A DNA stretch of 64,000 nt from Euglena gracilis. Its lineage: Eukaryota; Euglenida; Euglenophyceae; Euglenales. The stretch lies in the NCBI GenBank assembly GCA_039621445.1, contig CP154954.1:64066046-64130045 (forward strand), in the 5' to 3' direction. Position 1 is the first letter of the stretch; each line of letters opens with the position of its first letter. The notes below the pieces were generated by a model. It saw only the letters and a list, made by a program, of their open reading frames with translations, ran no database searches and had not been told where the DNA came from. This document shows positions 1 through 12,490 of the stretch, piece after piece. Both the position numbers and the translations under genes were made by a program.

Positions 1-3000
1 ACCCCGGTCCCTCATCCTACCCTACCGTGTCCATGTCCCCCCCATACCGAACCTGTTTCAGCATTAGCCGCCTCTCCACTCCGATATGTGTACTCCCCGA
101 TCCGGCAGTGATTGAACGTTACGGCTCAGTGTTTTCTGCCACACTGACATTTTGAGGGCATATGTCACAACAGACACGCTTGGTCCTGGCCACCCACCCC
201 AGCAGCTTTTCGCCGGGGTGAACGTGGCTGAAGTGTTGGTTTTCTGGTCATGTTTCCCAAACATAGTAACATCAAGAGGGTGACCCTTTGCTGGACTGAC
301 AACAGATCAGCGTTTTGTTCCCCTTTCTGTTGCTGGTGGCGTTAGGAGGACCATTTACCATCCTGCTTCTCTTTTCCTTCCGGGCCTTTTCAACACTGAT
401 ATGCAGACCTCAGTGATCACGGCCTCTGTGGCACCATGCTACGCCTGCTCGCCTTACACACTGTATTGACCCAATGCACCAAATCCTAAAAGGAATTTTA
501 TGTACCTGCTGATATTCCACCACGCAAAGTGTCACCTCCCTCCTATCCCCAATCGCTGTGGAGGCCCCCCAGTTTCGGCCCTGGAAAAGTGTAACAACTG
601 TCCCTCCTGGCCCACTTGTCCCAGCCAGAGCAATCTTGGGCAACGGAGGTGCAAGCTTCCATGGGTTTTGGATTGGCTGGCCCTGGCCATTCAGTCCGTG
701 CGGCCAGCCTGGCATCTTCTCAGCCCAACAGCAATCCCAATGACGTATTCCCATCGACCGCCAGTCTCCCTAATCACACCGAACCCCAATGACCCACTCT
801 CCTGGCGGCCACCCCAGCCTTTTGGCGGTCGATCATCCCCCCTCCAGGGAGGTCTATCAGTTGCATGTCCGCCTTCCGGCATCAGCATGCACGCTGAGAA
901 TGGGGGGAGCTAGAGTGCATCCACCCCTCTAGGGCAAGGTGTTCAGGGCCACCCGGACTGCAGGCAGGCCGGGGGCACGTCCTACATCCCATCCAGAGCT
1001 CGGAGGCAGCTCCCCTGAACCTCTGGTGAGACCGTCCTCGCCAGCTCCCTGCCATGCAACAACCGGCATCAGGCGCCTTGGCTGCCGACCCTCCCACCAG
1101 GAGGTTTGGATAAGGCCGGCCAAATCTCTTTGGGCCACGACCAGCCCACCAGCCATTCCTCCTCAGGTCAACCCCCGGCACAGGGGCTTCCTTCTCCCTT
1201 CTGCCGTTCCCGTCTCCAAAACAGCCGTACCGGTGTCCCATCAAGCCGTACCTTTGTCCCGTACATCCGTACCTATGTCAGCCCCGGCTGCCCCCGCTTC
1301 TGCACCACCGTCCAAGCCGACCAACCCCTTTCCCATTCCTCCCGCACCACATTCCTGCTCACCCGACCTCACATGGCAGGCGCACTCCACCCATGTAGTG
1401 GAGCATTCCACCACTGTCTCCGAGGGGACAAATCTCCCCACCAAGCTCCCGGACCGGGTCGTTCTGCCAAAACCCCTCTTGGATTCATTGTGGAGGGTGC
1501 TGCATGGCCTTGGAAACGAGTCTTTGTCTTTAGACCTGAAATTTCGAAAACGTCCCTTTGCCTTGTTGTTGCACTGTGCATAGGTTTTTTGAGCATTCTC
1601 AGAGAAAACTTGCTGTTTTGGTGGGAGGTTTTACCCACGTGGCAAGGTTTGTTCATGTTCTGATCTTTGCATGCACGTCAGTGTGGGTACCATCAATCAC
1701 AGGCCCCTGGAGCAAGGTCTCATAGTAGGGGTAAAAGCCGTACGGCCTGGGGAATGTGAGGCGAGGGACTCCCTCTTGGGGCTTCCATGGCCCACAGTCC
1801 AGACACGTCGGAGTCCTCTGGGCAAAGGCACTCCTCTGCCACCGTGCTGCATGGCAGCACCGCGGTGCTTCCCCCTCCCTTTTTCCTTGGGTCCTCTCCG
1901 ACCAAATATTTATACCCCTCTTGCCAAAAATGGTTCCAAACCCCAGGGGGGCACCACACCGTGGATCTGTCCGATGGGTGAGGTGGGGTGTTCTGTAGCC
2001 TGTGCTGTGGCAGCATTTGGTTCTCAATGCAGTTTCTGTTTTGCGGTGTTCATCTTTCCACGTGTCGTGGGTGGGGATTCCCCACTCTCGCAAGAGAGGG
2101 AGGAGAGGTGTAAAAGAATATGATGTGATCCGATGGCACCCACCACGCAGAGCTTCGGTGGGCATAATGGCTGGGTGTGATGTCGAACAACCCCCAAAGG
2201 TGCGCCCTGCCAGGCCGTGGGTTTTCAGGAAATCACCAGGGAAAGCGGGGCACAGCTGGCGGTCCATAGCGTGCAACCCCACACTGAGAACCGGCTCAAA
2301 CCAAATATAGATCTGTGGCTATTCAACCCAGTGCCAGGCCACCCCAGCCTGTGCGTGACCATCGTCAACTGTGGGGGCCTCAGCTCAAAGGTTGCCTCTC
2401 TTGGATTTTCTTGATAAATGTGCCATGCAAGTTGTTTTTGTTGCACGAAGCGCTTACACCTCTCAATGGTTCGCCAACAGCCTTCTCCGGTTTTTTGTGT
2501 TCGAGGAGGGGCTAGGACGTGCTGCAAGGACAGGCTCAGAAACGTCTGAAGTTGCAAGGGCATAAAGACTGTTCGGCCCTGATGCTTGTTTTTCCTCCAG
2601 CCCTTGCAATTGGCTTCAGTCTACGTGGCACCCTCGGGTGAGCATGGTGAATGGACCAACACTCGCTTGTGTGGTAGGCACCTTCTGGAAATCAACCACC
2701 AATTTGAGGAGAGGATTTAAACGAAGCTATGAGTTGGCAACCCCACCCAATGCAGGCTGAGGAAAGCTCTCGCCTCCAACGGTCCATGAAAGACGTTTTT
2801 TTCGTCTTCTTTTTTTGGCTTTTCCCACAGAGGGAAAAAATGCAAGTTTCACTTGTCGCAGAGGAAGGACCTTCACCATCGAAACTGACTACATTTTGGC
2901 CAGTGCACCCCACCCTTGGAAAGGCCAGGATAAATGATTCCTACCAAGAAATTCAACGCTCGTGCATTTAACCCTTCCTGGTGCTTTCTCTCTGGCCAAA

Positions 3001-3253
3001 GAGAGTACCGCCCAATCCTCGCTGGTCAATGCAGCAAAAAACTGCAATTCTAAACCACTGGTTATTTCTGAATTTTTTTAGCAGTTTTTCTTCCCCTGAT
3101 GATTGCATTCGTATCAAATAGGCCGAGCTTCACTCGTTGAATTGTTCCCCGGACCACGTAGCCAATGCAATTATGCAGAGAGGCTGCATGCACCCCCCTT
3201 ATGAACACTGCAAGGGGAGGGGGGATTAACCTATTAGAGTTCCACTGGCTGCC
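1..3253. other. Gene-free stretch, no supported gene
   Basis: Several open frames of 60-214 codons exist on both strands, but none shows a recognisable domain. The longest (939-1583, plus) is a Pro/Ser/Thr-rich frame whose middle is a 21-bp tandem repeat. I cannot tell whether it is an exon or chance. A pyrimidine-rich bias on the plus strand explains many of the open frames. Confidence 0.5.
1203..1286. repeat. 21-bp tandem repeat, 4 units
   Basis: Four diverged 21-bp units in a row share the core CCGTACC and TGTCCC. Read in the 939-1583 frame they give the 7-residue units AVPVSKT, AVPVSHQ, AVPLSRT and SVPMSAP. The unit length is a multiple of three, so the frame survives copy-number change. 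That fits a coding minisatellite but does not prove coding. Confidence 0.7.
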
Positions 3254-3475
3254 ATGGCCCCCTCAACCACACCCCTGGATATTGCACATGGCATCCAAAA
3301 AATATTTCAGTTTTCAGTGTCACAGACCAGAAACAGTTACAGCGCTTGTCTGTTAATCCCAGAATGTTCGAGTCTGAGGTTTGAACAAATTCTTCAACTT
3401 CTGGGGAAAAAATGGTCCTTATCAATGCAAAAGTATGCAGAATTTTGTAATGCCACCTCGATCAAGAGGTGAATA
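3254..3475 (+). pseudogene. Degenerate DIRS tyrosine recombinase fragment
   Basis: About 55 residues at roughly 3,290-3,460 align without gaps to the N-terminal half of the recombinase in the DIRS copies at 13 kb and 20 kb. Shared stretches include FQFS, RN-YSA, LLIP, LRF, W and KY-F in the same spacing. No catalytic residues survive and the frame closes at 3,475. It is an old relic of the same superfamily, much more diverged than the copies further right. The homology is my own alignment by eye and covers only this block. Confidence 0.55.
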
Positions 3476-6400
3476 GCCGTGTTTGCCTCCTGAGTTTCGG
3501 TCTCCAGAAGGCAGAAACCTAAGGGGTTTCCATGAACAATGTATCTCCCGACTTCCTCTTTGCCCAATTCAGAAGGTTTTTGTCCATTCAGGATATCAGA
3601 CCTGTCAGTGTCTTTCTCCCATTGCACCCAGAGGAATTTTCTGCGTGCGTTCGACGTTGGGCACAGAGTAAGTAAGGAGCACGACATCCTAACCTGGGTT
3701 TTGCCTTCTTGTTGGAAGGGGTGTTAGGCAACACACCCAAACATTCCGGGGGGGATCGCAGGCGAACCCCCCCCAACGACCGTATGTTTCTCAACAGGTG
3801 TTTGAACCTCCCAGCAGGGTCTGAAAGTTGCGTAGGGTCGACCCAAGGCTTGTTGTCTCTTTCACCACTGGAGATGTGGTGAGTAACAGACCACAGCAGG
3901 CATTGATGATGTCCTTACCTCCATGCTCTGTTCACCGTTCACCTCTCTAGGCAGTATGGGAGATTCCAGGCACATGGCCACAAAGGCTTCATTGTGGGGA
4001 TGCTTCATTTGTTGTGGACTGGGCTTTTTTGTTGTTATTTCGGAAGAAGTCCCCCCCCCGGTTCCTCCAAAACAGTCGGCCCATAGCCTTGGAGTCCGCT
4101 TTGCGCAAATCAGAGGTCTCTACATTTTTCACCCGAGTGGCAACTCGTGCAGAGATGGCAGGTTTTTTCCCCTTTTTGCAACCTCAGAAGAGTGGATTCT
4201 CCTTGCATTCCATTTTTTTTCCAGGCTGTGGACTGCGGGGACTGGAGTCTCTGCTTCCTCCACCTGCTCCAACTTTTCGCAAACACCCCCTTTGGCCCAA
4301 CAACCCCCTTAGCAGTAGCCCAAGTCAGAGCTCAAGGTGCCAGTCCAGGGATGAGGTAATCCATCTGTCTGAAGGTGATGAGGTCGAGCGCCTTGCGACA
4401 GCGGCGTTCACCCTCCCTCGAGGGTGAACCGACACCAGCATTTTTTTTTATAGATGACAGTCGGTTGTTCATTCACTCCGAAACGGGGGCGGAAGGAATA
4501 CCAATGTGAACATAGCAACAAGGGTGGGGACAGTGGTCAACCCCCACAAACTGAAAGTGTATAATCTGGAGTGGCCATTTGACGGTGTAACGTGTCCTGT
4601 TGCGCTACGAGCCTGAAGTCTGCTCCGCATCTAGGCTTGCCCAGGTCGGCTTAGCAAATGCCATGGGGAAAAAACCTTGTGGGCTTTTATGATGCATGAA
4701 TTTGGCTGGTCGGTTCCCATGGTTTCCACACCTGTTGCTTTTGTGGCCAAGGGGTAGGGCTGGTCTCAGTTATCCTCCAGTTGCTCATTGGACGGTTGGT
4801 GGACCCAAATGTAAACAGAGGCAATGCAAACCTACAATGTGTATATCTCTACCCTTCTGGCCAAGATGTGGTTTTCACACCAGGTCAAAACGAGTTGGTG
4901 TGACCAAGCTTCCCTACATCAGGTAGCCGATTCTTGGGATATTTCCAGGTTCCCCACCACATGTGAAGAACCCCCGACCATCCCCTAGGAGAGGGAAATA
5001 CCGTGTGATCGGGTAACAGCTATACTGATGGGTCTGTCATGGGGTAAATGTTGGTTGTGCCTTGGTAGCCTTCGTCACCGTTGGCTTTCTGGCCACACCA
5101 ACTTGGGGTTGTGTGTTGCGTGACCCCTCCTCCTGGTTTGCTGGATGGTTGGCTGAGGGACCATTAGCCCATTTCCTGTGCATCGCCACAGGTAGCGCAT
5201 TGTCCTCCCTGACATTTTTCAATGCTCCACGCCCAGTCAAAAGCCACCAAAGCCTCGGTCTGCCATAGTTGAGCCACTCATGGTGTTTGTGTCGGAAGCA
5301 TTGGTTCACAATGGGACGAGGAGGGGTTTTATTTCTGAGCCACCTGACACTCACAGCTCCACGGTTGCGTCCATGCAAGCCTCAAGAAAATCATGACCTT
5401 CTGTGCAAGCACAATCACACACCATTCACCCGACCCCATGCTGCCTCAGCGGATTTTTTTTTTGCTTGCGATGTGTCATTTGGTGACTACAGGCTTGCAG
5501 CATTGCCATTGACGGATGAATGGCCGGTGAAAGTTCAGAGGCAAATGTAAAGGGATGTGAGCCCGTGCCGATGACCGTTTCAAGTGTACATTGATTGGTG
5601 CCTCGTGTCCCGGCCAAAGAATTGCCTGTGTGATCTTACAATAATTACCTCATGATAACATTGGGTCAACCGGGGGCTTCTTGTTTTCATAATTGTCCTG
5701 CTTGGTAGCTCCTGTTGGAATGTTTTGCATTGAAGTGGTCCGACATAGCCATGAGCCTACGGCTCCGATCAGCCCCCTCCCTTCACACGTTCGACGACAT
5801 TGCCCTTTTTGCAAACGAAAGTCAGTCCCCTGGCCCTCCATATTCGCGAGTGCTGCACCTAACGGACAACGGCAGTTGCAAGAGGACTGAGAGAAATTGC
5901 TGAGTCACCTACACCCCTGGGATGGTCAACGTGCTGCGGAACCCCTAGGAGGGTACGTGTCTTTTACGAGGCAGAACCATCCTCCCTTTCCCCCTTTTTT
6001 CAGACGCAGGGATGGCTTCTCTCTGCTGCGGGAGTGTACCTGACTCATTCCGGGTTAGTGGTTCCGGTTGCGGGTCTGGAAGGTGCCAACATTTCTGCAA
6101 CCTACCACATCATGTGCTCGTCTTTCTACGAGCTTCTCCGCTCGGTGCACACTGCACACTCATGGGACCTTTTTCAAAAAAGACCAAAAATTCTTGGGGC
6201 TGGCCGGACGACACCCTTGTGGGCTTTGTGGTCCCATTTCTCTCATTCCACTCCACCTTTGGGAAGACTGTGCCACAGGGATGGCCTCGTTGGCCCCAAC
6301 CTCCAGAGGGCCCCCACACCTTTTTTGAATGTGTCCACGGTGCAATCCCCTGCACCTGGGGGTGTGATGATTTCCCCGCTCACCTCGTGCGCCCTGCCCG

Positions 6401-7121
6401 TAGACTGAGGGCAGGGCAGAGCGGACCATTGGGTTCTGGCCACCAGTCACCCCTCCCATGCCATTTGGTGGAGGCGCTCAATGTCCTCCGCTGATTCGCC
6501 AAATGCCACGCCTCTTTACATCAGATGGTCGATATCCCAGGTCCCTGTTGAGATTTTGCTTTTTGATTTATGTCTGGTGTTTCAAGTCCCCTCCTTATCC
6601 TAGAGCACATTGAGCGAAACCCAAAGAGCATGACAGGACTGGTGAGATTGTCCATGTTGTTGCCCAGCTCCAACAGTCTTAGCGTAGCTATTAAGGTTCC
6701 TTGAAAACTCTGGTGGCCATCACACCCCTTTTTGTAAGAGCGTTTAAGTGGACTCATTACCAGTGGCAGATCATCGGCAAAGTGCCTTTTACGGTCCGGC
6801 AATGCGGCTGGAGGGCAACAAGCACTCTGTCTTATGCCGCGGCGCTGGGTGGACCCTCGGCCAACGGCTCGCCCCTGTCGCGGCAGCCTTGCTCCGGGCA
6901 GTCTACCCAGCACGCCTGGCACAAATGGGGGGGAACCCTGGCCCCGGCGCGGGGCCGGCCTTGGCGAGGCCCCATCCATGGGGCTCCACTTGGCAGGGGT
7001 TGACGGCATCCATGTCCCTGCAGGCGGGGCTTGGTCGCCTCACTGCCATGGTGGACGGGGAGGGGCCATACAGTGCACGCTGTGTGACCTCCCTGGCCTG
7101 GCCACCACACACAAAAAAAAA
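3476..7121. other. Gene-free stretch
   Basis: No domain-bearing frame was seen on either strand. Short open frames here carry no motif I trust. The sequence is moderately GC-rich with C-runs and lies just left of the long TATG microsatellite. It may be intronic or intergenic. Confidence 0.45.
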
Positions 7122-7346
7122 GTATGTATGTATGTATGTATGTATGTATGTATGTATGTATGTATGTATGTATGTATGTATGTATGTATGTATGTATGTA
7201 TGTATGTATGTATGTATGTATGTATGTATGTATGTATGTATGTATGTATGTATGTATGTATGTATGTATGTATGTATGTATGTATGTATGTATGTATGTA
7301 TGTATGTATGTATGTATGTATGTATGTATGTATGTATGTATGTATG
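7122..7346. repeat. (TATG)n microsatellite, about 56 units
   Basis: An essentially perfect tetranucleotide array of about 225 bp follows an A9 run. It is open in several frames, giving artefactual Tyr-Val-Cys-Met or Thr-Tyr-Ile-His repeats that should not be read as genes. The array passes through a short CG/TG stretch into a GGAT array. Confidence 0.97.
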
Positions 7347-7362
7347 CGCGCGTGTGTGTGTA

Positions 7363-7408
7363 TGGATGGATGGATGGATGGATGGATGGATGGATGGATG
7401 GATGGATG
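7363..7408. repeat. (GGAT)n microsatellite
   Basis: About eleven GGAT units follow the TATG array after a short CGCGCGTGTGTG spacer. Together they form a compound microsatellite of roughly 285 bp. Confidence 0.93.
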
Positions 7409-8919
7409 TACGTACATGTGCATGTATTCATATGGCAGTAGGAAGTTTAATGCCCCCCAGCCAGCTCTCTTACGAGCACCGGCCATTTGGCAGGCTTTAT
7501 CTTTTTCTCCCCCTGCCTGCCTGCCACCTGTGGGATTCCCACGCCCACTGCCCGGGCTATGGAGGACGGGCTGGGGAGTTCGTCCAAACTCGGGCCTCAC
7601 AATCCTGATCCTAACCCTATGCCCTCCATAACACCACGGTCCCGCGCCCAACACGGTGGGAAGGGTGATTATCAAATGGCAGCTGCCCAGTGTTTGGCCG
7701 GGGGGGGGGTCAGAGGGAGGAGGGGTTGTATATTGACACCCAGGTCTAACTTTCCAAATTTTCGGTCAAACCGCACCGGATGGGCGTGAGGAAAATGCTC
7801 GCTTTTTAGGGGCGAAGTTGGGCTAGAAGTTAGGAGTTGGGGAAGAGTTTGACAGTGCAGTTTCGTTCAATTTTGCATGATTCGATCTGAATTCTGCCCA
7901 ACTCAGTCCGAAATGGGACTTTTTTCTCATTTAATTCCAAAAAATGGAAGTCCTCCAGGAATCTTGTTGGAACGCATCCCAAACAGTAACCCCAATTTTC
8001 TCGGAAAGTGGGTACCGGGTGTTACTATGCGACTCTCCCCCCCCCGGTGGGGGCAAGTAGTTCTCTGCTGCCTGTAAAATTTCCGATGTGTCATTCACAG
8101 GCACACACATAGCAAACGCAAAGAGGTTTCTCCCCCCAAAAGCGAAATTAGGTGTTTTGTGATTATCTCTGTTTTTCATTGTTTACAAAAAATCATTGTT
8201 TTTTTTTAAAATAATGAAAACTGTTGAGGAAGAAAAAAACAGAATTTGTGTTTGCATTTTTCTTTTTGAGATATTAAATATTCATTCATTTTGAATTCAT
8301 CCAATTTCGTGCCATAACAAAAAATTGGGGGCACATACGAGAATAAAGTATAGAGTTTGAATGGGCACAACATTTGTCAATCGGCTCCAACAGCTCAGGG
8401 GACCACAGAAAGCAAATAAAGTAATTAAATAAAATCAAATCAAGTACAAGTATAAGTATTAGTGAAGGTTAGGTTTGAAGGAAGGTTTAAGTGGACACCA
8501 CTCACAAATGACAAATGGATTTGTAAACTTGCCATCGTTTTCTCCCACATTAACCCCCAAGTTCCCCAAATTATCAGCCCCATATCTATGTTTGAGCAGG
8601 CAAATTCAAAAGTCAAAAGTAATGCCAGTCTTTTTTTTGTTATATAAATGCATGCCCTGTTTTGATGATTTTTTTTCTCTGACCCCAAATTGCCAGTGGT
8701 TCTTTTTGTAACGATAGTTCTGGTGTTTGCTGAAGTGCATCAGGGGGGGGGTTATTTGGGCCGCAGTCCGTCCCAAGGGAAGAGTATTAATTGAGGAGGG
8801 TTATCGTTTGGGAGGGGGTTTTGTTTTCCTCTCTTTTTTTTATTTCTCATTGTGGGTTTACAGAAAATTGTGTAGGGGGTAAATTTGGGCAACACATCTC
8901 GCACTTCAGCTTTTTGTTG
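7409..8919. other. Gene-free, AT-rich stretch
   Basis: From about 7,750 the base composition becomes AT-rich, with long A and T runs around 8,170-8,330. No coding frame with a recognisable domain is visible. Confidence 0.45.
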
Positions 8920-10375
8920 GTAGATTTGCGCATTTTTGCACATCGACCAAAAACCACTTTGAGCGCCGGTGTTACCAGAGGTGAGAGCGAAAGGGAGCAG
9001 GGCAAAAATATGGGCAATTTTTCATTTTTGGCACCGGCTCTCCCGGGAATGACGTGTTTTTTTTGCTGTTTTTTGGTGGTCGTGTGTGTGTGTGTGTGCG
9101 ACTCGAAAACCCTGGGATTTATCCCCCCAAAGTAAAAAAAAAACACCGACAACAACACCAAACCCCCAGTACCGCCCCCCCCCCCCATTCCCTGTGTGGC
9201 AACTGTCGGCGCCAGGCGGTGCCCTGGAGGTGGGGTGGCAGGTCCACCCATTTGCTTGCTTTCTGAAGTTTTTTGGCACGCCGTGGAGGTTTTTGAGGTT
9301 GGTTAAAAAAGGAGTGGAAGTGCACATGCCACACAAACAATCCACTGGGGGTTGATGAGGGGGATAAAGAACACAGGAGAACCGCCACCAGTTTCCTCTT
9401 GAATCCGGTGGCAAGTTGCCCATCAATGCCCCACTGCTGTTTAAGGCTCCGTGGCACCCACACAAGAGAGACAACATAAATGATGTCGGTGTGCGCAAAT
9501 GCGCACATGGACAGTGTTCGCATTTGCGCACTCCGACCAGTTTAAAACCATCCAAGACTGCAAGAGCCTCCTACGGCAATGTGTTTGGAGCTGGAAAATG
9601 AATGTGACAACATTGTGATATTACCTCCTTTGTATTCTTGTGGTTCTGGACCCTCTCCGTTGAATGCTGCTGGTATGTTTGGTTGGTTGGTGCGCACAAA
9701 TGCACACATCAATTATTAAAACGGTTGCTTTTCACAATTGTGGGCACAAACCAAAATTCTTGTTCATTTGAAGCCTTGACAACAGGTACTTTTGAGACAA
9801 GAGAAGGATCGAAACAGGAGGGGAGCAGATTGTGGAGGTGTTGCGCTCAAAGTGGTGGTGTTGCAAGGTATGTTTGAGAAGGTCAAAATGAAGTCGACGT
9901 CGACGTATTGCATTATATAGCCCCATGGACACAGGGATTTTCAAGTCAGCAGAGTCATCCGTTTTCAGCCAATGAATTGTGCCTTATTTTCAGACTAAAA
10001 TTCTGGGGCTGAAAGGCGCGTCTAAGCTGAGTTTTTAAGGATGAAACCTCAAAACGTTGTTTTCCTTTCTGATGTTTAAGAAGTGGTTTTTCACAGCTTC
10101 AATTGCCGATGCCCAAATTTGGGCCCGCACTTAAAGGTTTCTGAACTGCTGTGGTGTCACACCCTCTAAATGGTACGTGTGCCAAGTGTCACAGGAGGTT
10201 TGTGTGCGCAGATGCGCAAACTGACCAAAAAGTCTGTTTTCGTATTTGCACAAACCAAACATTTGTTCAATATACAGACCCATCAATCATGGCTGGCACA
10301 CATGGCCCTTTCCACAGTTACACAAACGGTTGTTGAGCGGATTTGCGCACACCGCCCATTTGCGTATTTGACTGC
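8920..10375. repeat. Cluster of TTTGCGCA / TGCGCAAA motifs
   Basis: The motif TTTGCGCA or its complement, exact or one base off, recurs near 8,923, 9,491, 9,518, 9,691, 10,204, 10,338 and 10,360. It is often followed by a sequence like CGACCA or CTGACCA. At 9,489-9,530 two copies face each other as 13-bp inverted arms (GTGCGCAAATGCG). Either it is a degenerate interspersed repeat or a cluster of binding sites; the sequence alone does not decide. Confidence 0.5.
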
Positions 10376-10496
10376 CACCAATTTTCTCACATAGCCAAAA
10401 TTCAGGGTATTTTTTTCAGGCTTAGGCACACCTCACCAAAACGTTCAGTCAATATCCCGATTAATAAGACATCCATTGCAGGGTTCTAAACACACC

Positions 10497-10889
10497 TGCT
10501 GGGTGTTGTGTTTACCCCCCCTCCCACTTATAACCCCCCCATTCATACCCCCCCCCCACTTATAAACCCCCCTCCTCGGGCCAACCAACCAAACCTGTAT
10601 TTATAAACCCCCCTCTTGGGGAAGAAAAACGAAAGCCGCCAGGGGCAATTTTTTTTGGCTGCAAACTGCCCAAAAACTGATTTTTTTTACCTTTTTTTTT
10701 TGAGACCCAACATCATCAAAAATGCCATTTTTGTCCAAATTTGCAAAAAAAGCCAATTTGGGGGGGTTTCAGGGTCATTTGGGGGGATTTTCACCAACAA
10801 TTCCGGGACTTATAAACCCCCCTTCGACCGACCAACCAAACCGGATCAATTAAACCCCGGGGGTTTTATAAGCGAGGGGGGGGTTTACA
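10497..10889. repeat. Dispersed ~390-bp repeat (R390), copy 1
   Basis: This block matches 49,409-49,802 along nearly its whole length. It has C-rich CACTTATAA tracts at the left, an inner GAAAGCCGCC segment, a shared core reading CATCATCAAAAATGCCATTTT, the motif CAACAATTCCGGGACTTAT, and a right end GGGTTTTATAAG followed by a G run. The ends are roughly inverted (CCCCACTTATAA against TTATAAG-GGGG), as in a MITE or foldback element. It encodes nothing recognisable. Confidence 0.75.
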
Positions 10890-12000
10890 CCGCTGTGTTG
10901 GCACCTGCTCTTAGGCATCCTGTTTGCTAAAGTACCTAGCTTTCACCTCCGCATCCTGGGGCATCCCACACCATCCTGTTTTCATTTTCGACTTTTTGGG
11001 GTCATACCTTGTCCTTTTCATAAAAAAATGTCGTCAAACACTTTTTTTTTGCCAGGCCCAAATCAGTTTGAAAATCTAAAGATGCAAAATGATGCAAAAT
11101 AAATTCTGGAATGTGCCGTTGAGCCAACACTGCGCTGTATGAACTAGGATGCACACATCGGTACAAGGTCCAACGCCAAAAAATGTTTTCATTTGTGGTT
11201 TTTTTTTTTGCTTTTGTGCCTGAGCAGATATTTCCCCGCCGACAGAACAGAAAACATTCTCGAGCCAAGCGGAAATAAAAATTGATTTCAGGAAAACGGA
11301 CAAACGAATTTTGCAAAGTTTCAATGAGTTCAAATATTGTGCGGACCATTTGGAAATTTTTTGGATGTGGGTCCATCCAGAATGTTGGCAAGGGACGGTT
11401 TCAATTTTGGTGATTTAGCCCCCATTGTTTGCCGTTTTCATTGACAGAATGTGTTTGCTCCCTACATGCGTCAACTCCACATTTGCGGAATAATGGGTGT
11501 CTTGGAAGGGGGGGGGTCAAGGAAGTGGCTTAATGGTGGCCTTTGTACACATCTTCTTCTTTAAGAAAAGGGAAAAAACCGTCGATCAGGAAAAAAGGTT
11601 TAATGTTTTTGATACCATCAGGATAAAGCATTCTGTTGCTAATATGCAATGAAAAAAATTCCACATGATGTCTTTTTGTCACAGGATATTGGTGCAAGTC
11701 TGGTTGACGAGTTCCAGGCGATTCGGATGCGTTTGACTTTTCTTGAAGGTCTGTTGAGCAATTTTACTGCAAACTGTAAACCGTAACTCCTTGCACGTTG
11801 CACAGCTATTTTTTCAGCTATTTTTTCATTGCGTTCTTGCAGTGTTGCATGTTTGGGAATGTGCTTTCAGGTGTCAAACTTTGGAGGCAGTGTGCAGTGG
11901 TGCTAAGGTGTGATTTCTCCAGTGCTTTAATTAATTATAAGTCTTCAAAGCCCCAACCAACCCAAAATCCCCGCAGAGAATGAGACCAAGCACCTCCGAT
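10890..12000. other. Gene-free stretch
   Basis: AT-rich sequence without a supported gene. Minus-strand open frames at 11,002-11,391 carry no recognisable domain. Confidence 0.45.
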
Positions 12001-12133
12001 GATGCTGGGCGATGCTGGGCGATGCAGGGCGATGCTGGGCGATGCTGGATTTTTGGAGACCAGAGGTGGGGTTCCGATGCTGGGCGATGCTGGGCGATGC
12101 AGGGCGATGCTGGGCGATGCTGGGCGATGCTGG
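12001..12133. repeat. 10-bp minisatellite GATGCTGGGC, two blocks
   Basis: Five units at 12,001-12,049 and six at 12,076-12,133 are separated by a short unique spacer. Two more units of the same 10-mer appear at about 22,039-22,058, on the far side of the DIRS pair. Confidence 0.9.
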
Positions 12134-12299
12134 CATTTTTTTGTATATTTTGGAGAATTGAACTTTTTTTAGGATAATTTTCCCACAAAGCTCCAGTTTT
12201 ACACCCATTTTGGTCATAATGGGTCAATTTTTGCTAATTTGGGGGCTATTTATCACTGATTTGGCAAATATTGGGCTATTTGGGGTCTTTTTGAGCAGA

Positions 12300-12490
12300 T
12301 TTTATGGCTTTTTTGGCCATTTTGCGCCTTTTTGGTGATTTTGGGTCATTTTTCACAATCTTTTGTGGACATTGTTGGCGTTTTGGGGCAATTTTTGGGT
12401 ATTTTGGTTGCTTTTTGGGGCTTTTTGTGGTCAATTTGGGCTTTTTGTGGCCATTTTTTTTTTGGGTTTTTGTGGTTATTTTGGCTTGGT
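12300..12490. repeat. T/G-rich degenerate repeat tract
   Basis: A run of near-repeats built on TTTTTGG-C-ATTTTGGG with no clean unit length. Its complement resembles the A/G-rich CAAAAGTGGT tract at 21,636-22,005, so similar satellite-like DNA lies on both outer sides of the two DIRS insertions, in opposite orientation. Confidence 0.5.

Noticed and set aside
939-1663. Pro/Ser/Thr-rich frames at 939-1583 and 1106-1663 as a host gene
   Set aside because: No domain, two overlapping phases equally open and a tandem repeat in the middle; kept only as a possible coding minisatellite.
5715-5903. ALKWSDI-like phrase suggesting another tyrosine recombinase
   Set aside because: A single short phrase without flanking conserved blocks or catalytic residues in register.
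6748-7675. Long open frames over the TATG/GGAT arrays on both strands
   Set aside because: They are repeats of a tetranucleotide read in frame (Tyr-Val-Cys-Met, Thr-Tyr-Ile-His) and say nothing about a gene.
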